From: RGIG4576 sp045656705
Lineage (GTDB): Bacteria; Bacteroidota; Bacteroidia; Bacteroidales; Muribaculaceae
Assembly (NCBI GenBank): GCA_045656705.1
Contig: JAZORR010000043.1
Coordinates: 23,292 to 87,291 of the forward strand
Reading direction: 5' to 3'
DNA: 64,000 nt
The translations under genes were made by a program, and so were the position numbers. Positions 15,958 through 25,157 of this stretch are shown here, piece after piece. The notes under the pieces are model-generated. The model was not told where the DNA came from and searched no databases. It saw only the letters and a list, made by a program, of their open reading frames with translations. How positions within the stretch are numbered: position 1 is the first letter of the stretch; every line of letters starts with the position of its first letter.

Positions 15958-16740
15958 CTAAACTTTATAAACTTTTACTTCATTCTCATTCAACAAATTT
16001 CTATATTCATCCTCAAATGAAATTCTTGTATGAAAATCTTCTTGAGATTTGATTTCCTTTATAACTCTTTCTGAATCATCCCATGACACTTCTTGTATAG
16101 CATACTCATTATCCCACCCATCAAATTGAGGAAACAAAATAGAATCTTTAGCAAAAAGTGAAATTTCTTCTTTTATTTTTTCTACTATTTCACTAATTTT
16201 CTTCTTTGCCGAAACTTCCAACAAGATATGAATATGATTGGGCATACCATTAACCCCAATCAACTTACCTTTATAACTATTTACTACCCTTTGTATACAT
16301 TTATACACAAATTCTTTATTATTAGCACTAAATACATTCGATTGATTCTTTGTTATTATAACAATATGTTGTTTAGGCTTAAAGAATTCACCTTCCAATT
16401 TAGAAATCTTCAATCTATATTTTTCTATTATCTTATAATCTGTTATTGATGATATTAGAAAATATTTATTTAAAATTTCTAACATCTTATCATCAGGAGA
16501 CAAAATAAATTGTTCTTCAACTCTTTTTTCAAGTTCATTATATTTTGGTCGCAACCTATCTACAACCATTTCTGCTTCCACCAAAGATTTATATCGAATT
16601 TCTGCTATAGCATTATATCCTCCTGATATATCTTTATCATAATGCCATCTTAAATTATTTGCACGCATAAAAGCAAATTGACATTCTTTAATAAATTCTA
16701 TATTTGATTTTAGCTCATCTAAAGTCATGCCTATTTTCAT
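15958..16740 (-). CDS. Transposase-derived HUH (IS200/RAYT-like) fusion protein, catalytic Tyr replaced
   Basis: A 260-residue protein in two parts. Residues 1 to about 120 form an unrecognised, charged helical region. Residues from about 124 match the Y1 HUH transposase fold: HIVIITKNQSNVF, then the metal-binding pair in MPNHIHILLEV (H169, H171). The C-terminal segment is VIKEIKSQEDFHTRISFEDE. In IS200-like and REP-associated transposases this last segment reads YIxxQxxHH and contains the nucleophilic tyrosine; here the aligned position is E229. The protein therefore looks domesticated or inactive as a strand-transferase. It overlaps the exonuclease gene by four bases (ATGA), so the two are probably co-translated. 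The base composition is much more AT-rich than the neighbours, which suggests transfer. Confidence 0.7.
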   Translation of the reverse strand: MKIGMTLDELKSNIEFIKECQFAFMRANNLRWHYDKDISGGYNAIAEIRYKSLVEAEMVVDRLRPKYNELEKRVEEQFILSPDDKMLEILNKYFLISSITDYKIIEKYRLKISKLEGEFFKPKQHIVIITKNQSNVFSANNKEFVYKCIQRVVNSYKGKLIGVNGMPNHIHILLEVSAKKKISEIVEKIKEEISLFAKDSILFPQFDGWDNEYAIQEVSWDDSERVIKEIKSQEDFHTRISFEDEYRNLLNENEVKVYKV

Positions 16741-17582
16741 TTAAGTAATTCAATTAATTCTTTTTCATAAATAACTCTTATAGAACAACCATCTGCTTGC
16801 AAATCCTCTATTTTCTTAATCTTAGAAGGTCCAGCATCTTGTCCCATTATAACTATATTAGTTTTTTTTGATATTGCTGTATTTACATCTGCCCCTAAAG
16901 ATTGAATGAGTTTTCCTAATTCATTACGATTAGGAAATTCTTTAAACACCCCAGTTATCACAACCTTCGCATGATAAAAAAGCGTACCTTTATTATCTAT
17001 GTCTACATCTGGAAGCATATCAAGAGTAGCTCGCTCATATTTTCGATTTTCTATATTTTCATATATAGCCTTATAACCTCCAGTAAACACCTTAGTCATT
17101 TCCACTCCTTGCAATGCAAGAAAAACTTTTGCACAAGCTACAGCATCATCAAGAGCATCATGATGACAACCTATAACAATATTATATTTCTCACAACAAT
17201 CTTTCAATGACAAACCTGTCAATGCATAAGTACAATAATTATCTTGAGTATTTACACCTTGCAAGTCATAATAATCCATACATCGCTCAAAAACATTTAT
17301 ATCTACTGATTTATTATGACACACAATTGGTAGGTCTCCGATAAAATCACATAGTGATGAGAATATTTGTTCAAAAGAAGGTGCATTCACAAGCATGTCA
17401 GCAGTTATCCCATGTATAAAAGTATTATTATGTTTTCTACCATCTGGAATAGGTTTAATTAAGGAATAGAATTTTTGTATTATACACCCATTAATAACAC
17501 GAACCATTCCTATAGCACAAGCACTCGTATACTCTGCTGTAAATATCTCAAAATCAATAGCTACAAAATCCTTCACTTCCAT
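16737..17582 (-). CDS. DnaQ-like 3'-5' exonuclease with C-terminal BRCT domain
   Basis: A 281-residue fusion. The DEDDh exonuclease domain (about 1-170) shows all motifs: VAIDFEIFT (D9, E11), HGITADML, VCHNKSVDINVFE and HHDALDDA. A BRCT domain follows at about 205-281 (FYHAKVVITGVFKEFPNR, LGADVNTAISKKTNIVIMG). DnaQ-BRCT proteins occur in several Firmicutes and Bacteroidetes and are assumed to act in DNA repair; the true substrate is unknown. It precedes the HUH protein gene with an ATGA overlap. Like that gene it is AT-rich and lies in the accessory islet after tRNA-Arg. Confidence 0.87.
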   Translation of the reverse strand: MEVKDFVAIDFEIFTAEYTSACAIGMVRVINGCIIQKFYSLIKPIPDGRKHNNTFIHGITADMLVNAPSFEQIFSSLCDFIGDLPIVCHNKSVDINVFERCMDYYDLQGVNTQDNYCTYALTGLSLKDCCEKYNIVIGCHHDALDDAVACAKVFLALQGVEMTKVFTGGYKAIYENIENRKYERATLDMLPDVDIDNKGTLFYHAKVVITGVFKEFPNRNELGKLIQSLGADVNTAISKKTNIVIMGQDAGPSKIKKIEDLQADGCSIRVIYEKELIELLK

Positions 17583-17585
17583 TAT

Positions 17586-17696
17586 TTATTGCGTATTTTC
17601 CCAATCTGAATCAGAACGTGCATCACCCCACGCCCGAGACCCATACAACCATACTTGAGCCTCAGAATCTATTCGTTGCCATTTTCTTTTATTTGC
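17586..17696 (-). pseudogene. Remnant of a nucleotidyltransferase (MNT-type) gene
   Basis: A 36-codon open stretch on the minus strand reads ...QRIDSEAQVWLYGSRAWGDA followed by RSDSDWENTQ and a stop. GSRAxGxxRxDSDxD is the active-site signature of minimal nucleotidyltransferases, found as standalone enzymes and in MNT-HEPN toxin-antitoxin pairs. The frame is closed upstream by TAA without a start codon. It breaks off right after DSDW, where the DSDxDLxV continuation should follow. It is therefore a fragment, ending just before the exonuclease start, and probably a scar of an earlier insertion. Confidence 0.7.
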
Positions 17697-17797
17697 AACA
17701 AGAAGGGTTTATATTCTTCTTTCAATTTATTCTTAGTCTTAATCTTTAACACCACAAAAATAATAAATTGTTTTATTATCAACAAATTTAGCAATAA

Positions 17798-17834
17798 AAA
17801 CAACGAAAGGCACTCCGATATGGAATGCCTTTCG
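17798..17834 (-). terminator. secDF terminator
   Basis: CGAAAGGCATTCC and GGAGTGCCTTTCG form a stem with a 5-nt loop. The minus strand continues TTGTTTTTAT. It lies 30 bases after the secDF stop. Confidence 0.8.
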
Positions 17835-17863
17835 ACTTATATTAAGCAACCTATATTTCAGAA

Positions 17864-20719
17864 TTACTTTTTAGCAGCTTTCTTGTCAGCGCGCGCAGCC
17901 ATAGTGTAAGCCACTGGAGCAGCGATGAACAATGAAGCAAGAGTACCAAATACTACACCAAGCGACATAGCGAATACGAAGCTACGGATAGTTTCACCAC
18001 CAAGAGCGAAAATCACGATAAGTACAAGAAGAGTACTTAGAGAAGTCATGACTGTACGCGCAAGTGTGCTATTAAGAGCGTGGTTGAATGTAGTAGTCAA
18101 ATCTTGCTTAGGATACAATGTGCGGCTTTCGCGTACACGGTCAAACACAACCACTGTATCGTTCACTTGATAACCGATGATAGTCAAAATCGCAGCGATG
18201 AAGTTTTGGTCAACTTCCATTGAGAATGGGAACAAACCATACAATGCATAGAAACCAATTACCAAGAATGCTGTGAAAGCAACTGCACAAAGAGCACCAA
18301 CAGAGAATGCTACGTTGCGGAAACGGATCAAGATATAAAGAGCCATAGCGATCAAAGAGAAGAATACAGCCCAACAAGCTTCACGAGTCATATCGCTTGC
18401 AATGCTTGGACCAACCTTTTCGCTTGAAGTAACACCTTGAGTTTCGTCGGCTACACTGAATTCTTCGAAGCTCATTCCGTTAAGGTGTCCCTTAAGGCCT
18501 TCATATAGTTTAGCCATGATTTCATCATCTACGCCATCTTCAGCAGAATCGATCTTGTAGTTGGTAGAAATACGCACCTTAGTATCGTTGTCGATAGTGA
18601 TAACGCTCAAGTTAGCATCTGGGAACAATGGAGCAAGTTCAGCCTTCAAGTCTTCAGTGCTTACTTCTTGAGCAAATTGTACTGTATAGTTGCGACCACC
18701 AGAGAAGTCGATACCTGGGCTTAGGCGACGAACACCAAGAAGTACTGCAACAGCAAGAACGATAACAGCAACTACAGTCCAAACTTTAGGACGAGCACCG
18801 ATGAAATCGAACTTAACGTTTTGCATCCAACCCTTAGAAACCTTAGTATCGAAAGTCATTTGCTTGCTTGCAGCAAGTTTTTCCATCACAAGGCGAGTAG
18901 CGAATACTGCAGTGAAGAATGAGCAAACGATACCGATGATCAAAGTAGTAGCGAAGCCCTTGATCGGACCTGAACCGTTAAGCAATAGGATAAGAGCTGT
19001 GATGATAGTAGTCAAGTTAGAGTCGAAGATAGCAGAGAATGCATTGCTATAACCATCGGCTACAGCAGCCTTAACACCCTTACCAGCACGAAGTTCTTCC
19101 TTAGTGCGTTCGAAGATAAGCACGTTAGCATCCACAGCCATACCCATAGCAAGCACGATACCGGCAATACCAGGCAAAGTAAGTACTGCTTGGATAGAAG
19201 CCAAGATACCAAGAGTGAAGAACAAGTTCAAGATAAGACCAAGGTTAGCAACAAGACCTGGGTAAGTACCATAAACCACAACCATGAAGATCATCAAAAG
19301 CACAAGAGCCACGATGAACGACAAGAAACCTGCTTCGATAGCTTCACGACCAAGAGATGGACCGATAACGCTCATACTTTCAACATTTACGCGAGCCACC
19401 ATCTTACCACTCTTCAATACGTTAGCCAAGTCGTTAGCTTCTTCCACAGTGAAGTTACCAGTGATTTGAGAGCTACCACCTTCGATTACGCTATTTACGT
19501 TAGGGAAAGAGTATACTTGATCGTCAAGAACGATAGCAATAGCCTTGTTCAAATTTTGTTGAGTGATGCGAGCCCATTGACGAGCACCTTCATCATTCAT
19601 CTTCATAGAAACCACTTGACCTTGCATTTGGTCGAATTCGCTTGAAGCATCAGTAACAACGTCACCTGTAAGTACAGGACCACCTTGAACAGTCTTCAAT
19701 GCTACAAGTTCGTAATATTGACCTCTATCGTCGATAGACTTCACGCTCCAACGAGGCTTGAAGTTAGTAGGAAGCAAGCGAGTAGCTTCGTTTGAATTAA
19801 GAATAGCATTCACAGCAGCAGTATCGCGCACATTCACCAAAGCGATAGAAGCGCCACCACGACCTTGTTGCATCATTTCAAACAAAGACTTAGGAGCTAC
19901 TCTCATAGAATCAGCAACAGTAGTGTCAACAGGAACTACAGCAGCAGTGTTCAAAGCAGCCAAAGAACCTTGCAATTCGTTCAAAGTATATGTTTCGTAG
20001 AATTCCAAATTAGCAGTACCCTTAAGCAGCTTGATAACACGTTCTGGTTCTTTCACACCAGGAAGTTCAAGAAGGATACGACCAGTGCTTTCAAGCTTTT
20101 GGATGTTAGGAGAAACCACACCAAAGCGGTCGATACGAGTGCGAAGCACATTGTAAGAGTTGTTGACCATAGCATCAACTTCGTCATTCAACGCCTTTTC
20201 CACATCTTCGTTAGAAGCACCAACCTTAAGAGATTCTATACCACGGAAGATTTGATAAAGATTTCCTTCTGGAGCAATCTTGTTGTACTCGCGGCAGAAT
20301 ACCGATACGAAATCTTTTTCAGCACTGTTCTTTTGCATTTTTTCAGCAGTAGCCAATGCTTCATTGAACTTAGGATCAGGATTTTGGTTAGAAAGCGCTC
20401 TCAAAATGTCGGGAACCGAGATTTGAAGAGTTACGTTCATACCACCCTTTAGGTCAAGACCTAAACCTACTTCCATTTCTCTTGCTTGCTGGAAAGTGTA
20501 GTAACCAAGATACACTTCTTCTTTAGCAAGCGAATCAACATATTGCTTGTAATATGTCTTGTAAGCGTCGTTAGACACATCTTCTGTGTTAGCTTTAGCC
20601 TTAGCATACTCAGCAGCAAGACCTTCGTAGTGGCTTGTTACGAATGAGAATGAAAGGTAAAACGCACAAACAAGACAAAGAGCAATAGTCAACACCTTAA
20701 TAAAACCTTTACTTTGCAT
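17864..20719 (-). CDS. secDF: Protein translocase SecDF fusion
   Basis: Proton-driven auxiliary subunit of the Sec translocon, here SecD and SecF fused in one 951-residue chain as is usual in Bacteroidetes. SecD: an N-terminal membrane helix, GLGLDLKGGMNVTLQISVPD (about 77-96), a large periplasmic domain, then the membrane block starting ALVLLMIFMVVVYG near 475. SecF: an N-terminal helix near 640, GIDFSGGRNYTVQF, and the C-terminal membrane block (MALYILIRFRNVAFSVGALC, IIGYQVNDTVVVFDRVRE). The gene stands alone with its own terminator. A TATATTTG -7 candidate lies at 20787-20794 on the minus strand. Confidence 0.96.
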   Translation of the reverse strand: MQSKGFIKVLTIALCLVCAFYLSFSFVTSHYEGLAAEYAKAKANTEDVSNDAYKTYYKQYVDSLAKEEVYLGYYTFQQAREMEVGLGLDLKGGMNVTLQISVPDILRALSNQNPDPKFNEALATAEKMQKNSAEKDFVSVFCREYNKIAPEGNLYQIFRGIESLKVGASNEDVEKALNDEVDAMVNNSYNVLRTRIDRFGVVSPNIQKLESTGRILLELPGVKEPERVIKLLKGTANLEFYETYTLNELQGSLAALNTAAVVPVDTTVADSMRVAPKSLFEMMQQGRGGASIALVNVRDTAAVNAILNSNEATRLLPTNFKPRWSVKSIDDRGQYYELVALKTVQGGPVLTGDVVTDASSEFDQMQGQVVSMKMNDEGARQWARITQQNLNKAIAIVLDDQVYSFPNVNSVIEGGSSQITGNFTVEEANDLANVLKSGKMVARVNVESMSVIGPSLGREAIEAGFLSFIVALVLLMIFMVVVYGTYPGLVANLGLILNLFFTLGILASIQAVLTLPGIAGIVLAMGMAVDANVLIFERTKEELRAGKGVKAAVADGYSNAFSAIFDSNLTTIITALILLLNGSGPIKGFATTLIIGIVCSFFTAVFATRLVMEKLAASKQMTFDTKVSKGWMQNVKFDFIGARPKVWTVVAVIVLAVAVLLGVRRLSPGIDFSGGRNYTVQFAQEVSTEDLKAELAPLFPDANLSVITIDNDTKVRISTNYKIDSAEDGVDDEIMAKLYEGLKGHLNGMSFEEFSVADETQGVTSSEKVGPSIASDMTREACWAVFFSLIAMALYILIRFRNVAFSVGALCAVAFTAFLVIGFYALYGLFPFSMEVDQNFIAAILTIIGYQVNDTVVVFDRVRESRTLYPKQDLTTTFNHALNSTLARTVMTSLSTLLVLIVIFALGGETIRSFVFAMSLGVVFGTLASLFIAAPVAYTMAARADKKAAKK

Positions 20720-20945
20720 CTTTATTTTTGTTAGTTTTGTTATTAAATATTTCTTTGCGAATTTAATTCATATTTCTTACAGCTTGCAAATATACATTAA
20801 ATTATTCAAGTGAAAAAATTATACCGCCGTTTTCGCTATTTTTGCCCCATATTTTTCGTTTTAAGGCACAAAATCACACAAAACACTCTATATTAATCAC
20901 ATTCACTTCACTTGGCAGACACTTTCAACTATGAACTCTTTTTTG

Positions 20946-20953
20946 TAACTTTG
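20946..20953 (+). promoter_or_regulatory. Promoter -7 box of the Ig-like lipoprotein gene
   Basis: TAACTTTG matches TAnnTTTG, 24 bases before the ATG. A clear TTTG at the -33 distance is lacking. Confidence 0.5.
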
Positions 20954-20976
20954 CCACCGTAATACATTATATATAT

Positions 20977-23001
20977 ATGAAATTTGAAAATACACCTTAT
21001 ATATTAGTGACAGTCCTCATCGCAGGGCTACTTTATTCGTGTGCAAGCATCGGTCGCCCCGAAGGCGGACCAAAAGATGTGGATCCACCACTATTCGTAG
21101 ACAGTAAACCTATGGCAAATGCTACCAACATCAACAAGCAAAGCATAGAGTTGCATTTCAACGAATATATAGTGCTTAAAGACCAATCGACAAAGGTGGT
21201 GGTGTCGCCAGCACAAAAGGAGAACCCAATTATTCGTGCCAATGGCAAGAAAATAAATATTGAGCTAAAGGACACGCTACGACCTAACACTACCTATGTG
21301 ATAGACTTCAGCGATGCCATTCAAGATAATAACGAAAATAATCCGATAGAGAATTTCTCATTTGCATTCTCTACTGGCGACACTATCGATACGCTACAAG
21401 TGTCGGGCATTGTGCTAAATGCTCGCGACCTTGAGCCACAAAAAGATATGTTTGTGGGATTGCATTCGTGCTTAGACGACTCAGCATTCCTCACAAAACC
21501 ATTGGAGCGAATAGCACGCACCAACGACCTCGGTCAGTTCACCATTCGCAATATCAAGCCAGGCCGTTATCATATATTTGCACTAAAAGACGTGGACCGT
21601 GACTATAAGTTTGCACGCACCGAAGATATGGCATTCTTAGATGAAATAATAGTGCCTACCACAAGCGAGATAGAAACTATGGACACCACTTTCACCTCGC
21701 AAATGGTAACGGATACTATCATCAAGGCAAAACATACGGTTTTCTTACCTAACAATATCTTCTTGTCATCGTTCAACGAAGATTTCAAATCGCTATATCT
21801 CGTGAAGAACGAACGCATGGCTGCTCACAGATTTTCGGTAATATTCTCTGCTCCAAGCGATTCGCTACCTACACTTGAGGTAATAGAACCTGAGGGTTAC
21901 GACAATAGCAAAAAGTGGTGGGTGCTTGATAATTCGCAACACAACGACACGCTAAACTATTGGATTACAGACTCGCTGCTCATAAAGAGCGATTCCATAA
22001 GGGTGAATATGCGATACTTACACACCGACACATTAGACAATCGCACTTTCACCAACGACACGATATATTTCAACCTCAAGCGAGCAAAAAAGAGCAAAAA
22101 GCAAGCGGAACAAGAACGCAAAAAACGCGAAGAGGAAGAAAAGAAGCGTCGCGAACGAGGCGACACTACTGCAATAGACACAGTGCCACCTACCCCACTA
22201 TTCAAGTTTGAAGCAAGCAGTGGCTCTACGGTGGATGTGTATGCTCCACTTAGCTTCACGAGCGAGGCTCCTATAGCATCTATCAATCAGGAGATGGTGC
22301 ATCTGAAGGAGAAAGTGGACACTCTATGGAACGACTTAGGCCCTGTAACGCTCACACTCGACACCATTCGTGGATTGCTTCATTACAAAATGGATTACGA
22401 ATGGACTCCAGGCAATGAATATGAGGCATCGATAGACTCTGCTGCTATCGTGAATATATATGGTATCCATAATGCAGCCACTAAAACGAGTTTCAAGGTG
22501 AAGGCTTTGGAGGAATATTCTAATCTTTTCTTTAAAATATCGGTGCAAGATAGTGCATTTGTGGAATTGCTGAACACGAGCGATGCTGTGGCCTATACTG
22601 CACCTGTAATAAACGGCAAGGTGGATTTCTTTAACATCAAACCGGGCGACTATTATGCTCGTGTGGTGCTTGATGCCAACAATAATGGCAAATGGGATAC
22701 GGGTAATTATGCTCTTCATATTCAACCTGAGGAAGTTTACTATTTCAACAAGAAACTTACTCTCAAGCAAAATTGGGATATCGAACAAAATTGGAATATC
22801 TATGAGCTTCCTGTGGACACTCAAAAGCCTATGGCTATAAAGAAAAATAAACCTAAGGATTATAAGGCAAAGACCGAAACCGAAGAAGAAGAGGAAGAAA
22901 ATAGTGAATTTGGTAATAATTTCGGTTTTGGTAATTACTCTGGCAATAAGTTCAACGATACGAAGAATTCGATGGATGGCAATTATCGCCGCCCACACTG
23001 A
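20977..23001 (+). CDS. Ig-like domain lipoprotein
   Basis: A 674-residue cell-envelope lipoprotein conserved in Bacteroidetes. The signal peptide ends in the lipobox LLYSC (Cys22), followed by GRPEGGPKDVDPP. A bacterial Ig-like (Big_5-type) domain spans about residues 35-135 (PMANATNINKQSIELHFNEY, LRPNTTYVIDFSDAIQDNNE). A carboxypeptidase-like beta module follows (GIVLNARDLEPQ...). A Lys/Glu-rich coiled stretch lies near 370-395, and a second module near 540-600 ends in VVLDANNNGKWDTGNY. The C-terminus is Glu- then Asn/Gly-rich. The function is unknown; an adhesion or envelope role is inference. Confidence 0.85.
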   Translation: MKFENTPYILVTVLIAGLLYSCASIGRPEGGPKDVDPPLFVDSKPMANATNINKQSIELHFNEYIVLKDQSTKVVVSPAQKENPIIRANGKKINIELKDTLRPNTTYVIDFSDAIQDNNENNPIENFSFAFSTGDTIDTLQVSGIVLNARDLEPQKDMFVGLHSCLDDSAFLTKPLERIARTNDLGQFTIRNIKPGRYHIFALKDVDRDYKFARTEDMAFLDEIIVPTTSEIETMDTTFTSQMVTDTIIKAKHTVFLPNNIFLSSFNEDFKSLYLVKNERMAAHRFSVIFSAPSDSLPTLEVIEPEGYDNSKKWWVLDNSQHNDTLNYWITDSLLIKSDSIRVNMRYLHTDTLDNRTFTNDTIYFNLKRAKKSKKQAEQERKKREEEEKKRRERGDTTAIDTVPPTPLFKFEASSGSTVDVYAPLSFTSEAPIASINQEMVHLKEKVDTLWNDLGPVTLTLDTIRGLLHYKMDYEWTPGNEYEASIDSAAIVNIYGIHNAATKTSFKVKALEEYSNLFFKISVQDSAFVELLNTSDAVAYTAPVINGKVDFFNIKPGDYYARVVLDANNNGKWDTGNYALHIQPEEVYYFNKKLTLKQNWDIEQNWNIYELPVDTQKPMAIKKNKPKDYKAKTETEEEEEENSEFGNNFGFGNYSGNKFNDTKNSMDGNYRRPH

Positions 23002-23063
23002 TATTCAGTGAGGAGTGAGTGAATAATTAGGGGTAAGTGAGTTGGCTCCTATTATAGAATAGC

Positions 23064-23106
23064 AAGAGGAGTAGCCGAATGATAGTGGGGCTACTCCTCT
23101 TATTTT
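23064..23106 (+). terminator. Terminator between convergent genes
   Basis: AAGAGGAGTAGCC (23064-23076) and GGCTACTCCTCTT (23089-23101) form a perfect 13-bp stem with a 12-nt loop, followed by ATTTTA. It can serve both the lipoprotein gene and the convergent transporter gene. Confidence 0.8.
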
Positions 23107-23132
23107 ATAGTTATACTTTAGATATTAGGTTA

Positions 23133-24050
23133 TCACTTTTCTCGGCTTACCATCCACACTGCAAGGAAGATAAGCAATGCCGAACCCACTTTCACTGCAT
23201 CAAGCACTGCCATACCTATAAGCACCGATACGAGTGTGGCTACTACTGGTTGCAAATAGTTATACATAGCAATCACTGTAGGCTTCAATCGGCGTTGTGC
23301 AAATGGTATCATCAAATAGCACAAACAAGAGCCGAGTACCACAATATAAGCAAGTTCGAGCACGCCTTCGAGAGGAAAAGAAGCCCAATCAATGTGCATA
23401 ATATCACCCACTGTGAATGGCATAATCACGATGCCCGACATCAACATCATCCATTTCATCATAGTGAACGGAGAATATTTGCTTATTAGTTTACCAAAGA
23501 TAACAAGATAAGTGGCTCCACACATTTGTGCGAGAATGCAAAGAGTGTTGCCAAGCACCGGATTAGTGACATTCATAGCCACATCGGCCTCGCCCCAAAG
23601 CGAGAACACCACTACTGCAGCAAAACCAAGTGCCACACCTCCGAGACGGAACGAAGTGAGGCGTTCTTTAAGGATAAGAGTGGCAAGCACAAGAGTGAAA
23701 ATAGGTGTGGTGCTACACACCACTGCAGCATCAACAGGACTTGTGTAACTCATTCCCTGCACCACAAGTATCTGATTGGCAGCAATCACAAGCAAACCAG
23801 CAAAGAAGATTTTTATGAAATCACCCTTTTCAATCTTTTCTTTTGCTATCACATTGCTCGGCATAAGCGCGCTCACAAACCAAAATAGCAATGCTCCACC
23901 CATAATACGCACCCCCGACAATGCAAGAGGCGAAATGATGCCCATATTGAGCAAACTCTTAGAAATAGGAGCCATCAATCCCCAAGCCGTATTGGCAAAA
24001 AGGAGTGCAAGATGCCCCTGAAATTTGTCTTTACTTATAGTTTTAGTCAT
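23133..24050 (-). CDS. EamA/DMT family transporter
   Basis: A 305-residue inner-membrane protein with about ten hydrophobic segments in two EamA halves: ALLFANTAWGLMAPISKSLL at the start, TSPVDAAVVCSTTPIFTLVL near 100-120, and a second half from about 160 (NTLCILAQMCGATYLVIFGK). It probably exports small metabolites such as amino acids; the substrate cannot be told. A -7-like TATCTTTG lies at 24072-24079 on the minus strand, only about 20 bases before the start. Confidence 0.88.
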   Translation of the reverse strand: MTKTISKDKFQGHLALLFANTAWGLMAPISKSLLNMGIISPLALSGVRIMGGALLFWFVSALMPSNVIAKEKIEKGDFIKIFFAGLLVIAANQILVVQGMSYTSPVDAAVVCSTTPIFTLVLATLILKERLTSFRLGGVALGFAAVVVFSLWGEADVAMNVTNPVLGNTLCILAQMCGATYLVIFGKLISKYSPFTMMKWMMLMSGIVIMPFTVGDIMHIDWASFPLEGVLELAYIVVLGSCLCYLMIPFAQRRLKPTVIAMYNYLQPVVATLVSVLIGMAVLDAVKVGSALLIFLAVWMVSREK

Positions 24051-24135
24051 AAATTTTCATTTTTTTCGGGGCAAAGATAGTAATCTTTAGTATATTCTTA
24101 TTAATTTTACATCCAATAACAACATTTTTTCACTT

Positions 24136-25065
24136 ATGAATAAGATATTTGGATTGATTATGATTGCACTCTTCACAGTAGCATGCAATCATACAAAAAA
24201 AGAAGAAACAGGTAACTCAGACACTCAAAAGGTGGATTTCGGCACGCTCGTATATCACAAGGCATTTGAAAGCAAACACTTCGACGCTCGCGATGTGATG
24301 GTGTGGCTACCAGAAGGATATGACACATCAAAGAAATATGCAGTGCTATATATGCACGACGGACAAATGCTTTTCGACAAAAACACTTCGTGGAACAAAC
24401 AGAGTTGGAACGTGGATAGTGTGGCACAAGCAGTGCAAAACGATGGCCGAACTCGCCCATTTATAGTGGTGGGTATCAACAACCACCCCAATGGTCGTCT
24501 ATATGACTATATGCCTCGCAAGGCTCTCGATTACATAGCTAAAGACGATACATTGCTCGCAAAATATGATAAGAATATGTTTGTGGCAGATAAGTATCTT
24601 CGCTTTATCGTGGAAGAGTTGAAGCCTTTCATCGACAAAAACTATTCTACAAGTCCCGAGCGAGGAAGCACCTTCATAGCAGGTTCGAGTATGGGAGGTC
24701 TCATCTCTATGTATGCTATTTGCGAATATCCACAAGTGTTTGGTGGAGCTGGTTGCCTATCAACTCACTCACCACTTGTGATTACCGATGCTCCAGCCGA
24801 AGTACCTGTGTGGGCTAAGGCATTCCGTGATTATCTCACCGATAATCTGCCAAGCACTAACACAGCTTACATATATATGGACTGCGGCAATCGCACTATT
24901 GATGCCGGATACATACCACTACAGTTGCAAATCAACGATATTTTCAAGGAAAAAGGATGGATGCAATCACATTTCCGTAGCAAGTTTTTCCCAGGACACG
25001 CCCACGACGAGAATTCTTGGGAATCACGCCTACACATTCCTCTTGAATTCCTAATAAGAAAGTGA
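24136..25065 (+). CDS. Alpha/beta-hydrolase of the esterase (PF00756) family, lipoprotein
   Basis: A 309-residue putative esterase exported as a lipoprotein (lipobox FTVAC, Cys16). The fold shows YAVLYMHDGQMLFD (about 71-84), PFIVVGINN, the nucleophile elbow FIAGSSMGGLIS near 180 (central Ser) and the C-terminal catalytic histidine in FPGHAHDENSW. Relatives include enterochelin and xylan-linked ferulic esterases, so the substrate is open. It is a single gene with its own terminator. Confidence 0.85.
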   Translation: MNKIFGLIMIALFTVACNHTKKEETGNSDTQKVDFGTLVYHKAFESKHFDARDVMVWLPEGYDTSKKYAVLYMHDGQMLFDKNTSWNKQSWNVDSVAQAVQNDGRTRPFIVVGINNHPNGRLYDYMPRKALDYIAKDDTLLAKYDKNMFVADKYLRFIVEELKPFIDKNYSTSPERGSTFIAGSSMGGLISMYAICEYPQVFGGAGCLSTHSPLVITDAPAEVPVWAKAFRDYLTDNLPSTNTAYIYMDCGNRTIDAGYIPLQLQINDIFKEKGWMQSHFRSKFFPGHAHDENSWESRLHIPLEFLIRK

Positions 25066-25089
25066 TATTTATCCCTATAACAAAAAACT

Positions 25090-25131
25090 AAGGAACGATT
25101 TTTCTGGTGTGACAGAGAAATCGTTCCTTTT
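25090..25131. terminator. Bidirectional terminator, esterase/cysS
   Basis: AAGGAACGATTTTTCT (25090-25105) and AGAGAAATCGTTCCTT (25114-25129) pair around an 8-nt loop, with T-runs on the plus side. It lies between two convergent genes. Confidence 0.85.
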
Positions 25132-25157
25132 TATCTATGCTTTTGAATAAAAGTGGC

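Noticed and set aside
17655..17909. 84-codon plus-strand frame overlapping the secDF 3' end
   Set aside because: It crosses the secDF terminator and the antisense of secDF; composition is that of AT-rich spacer.
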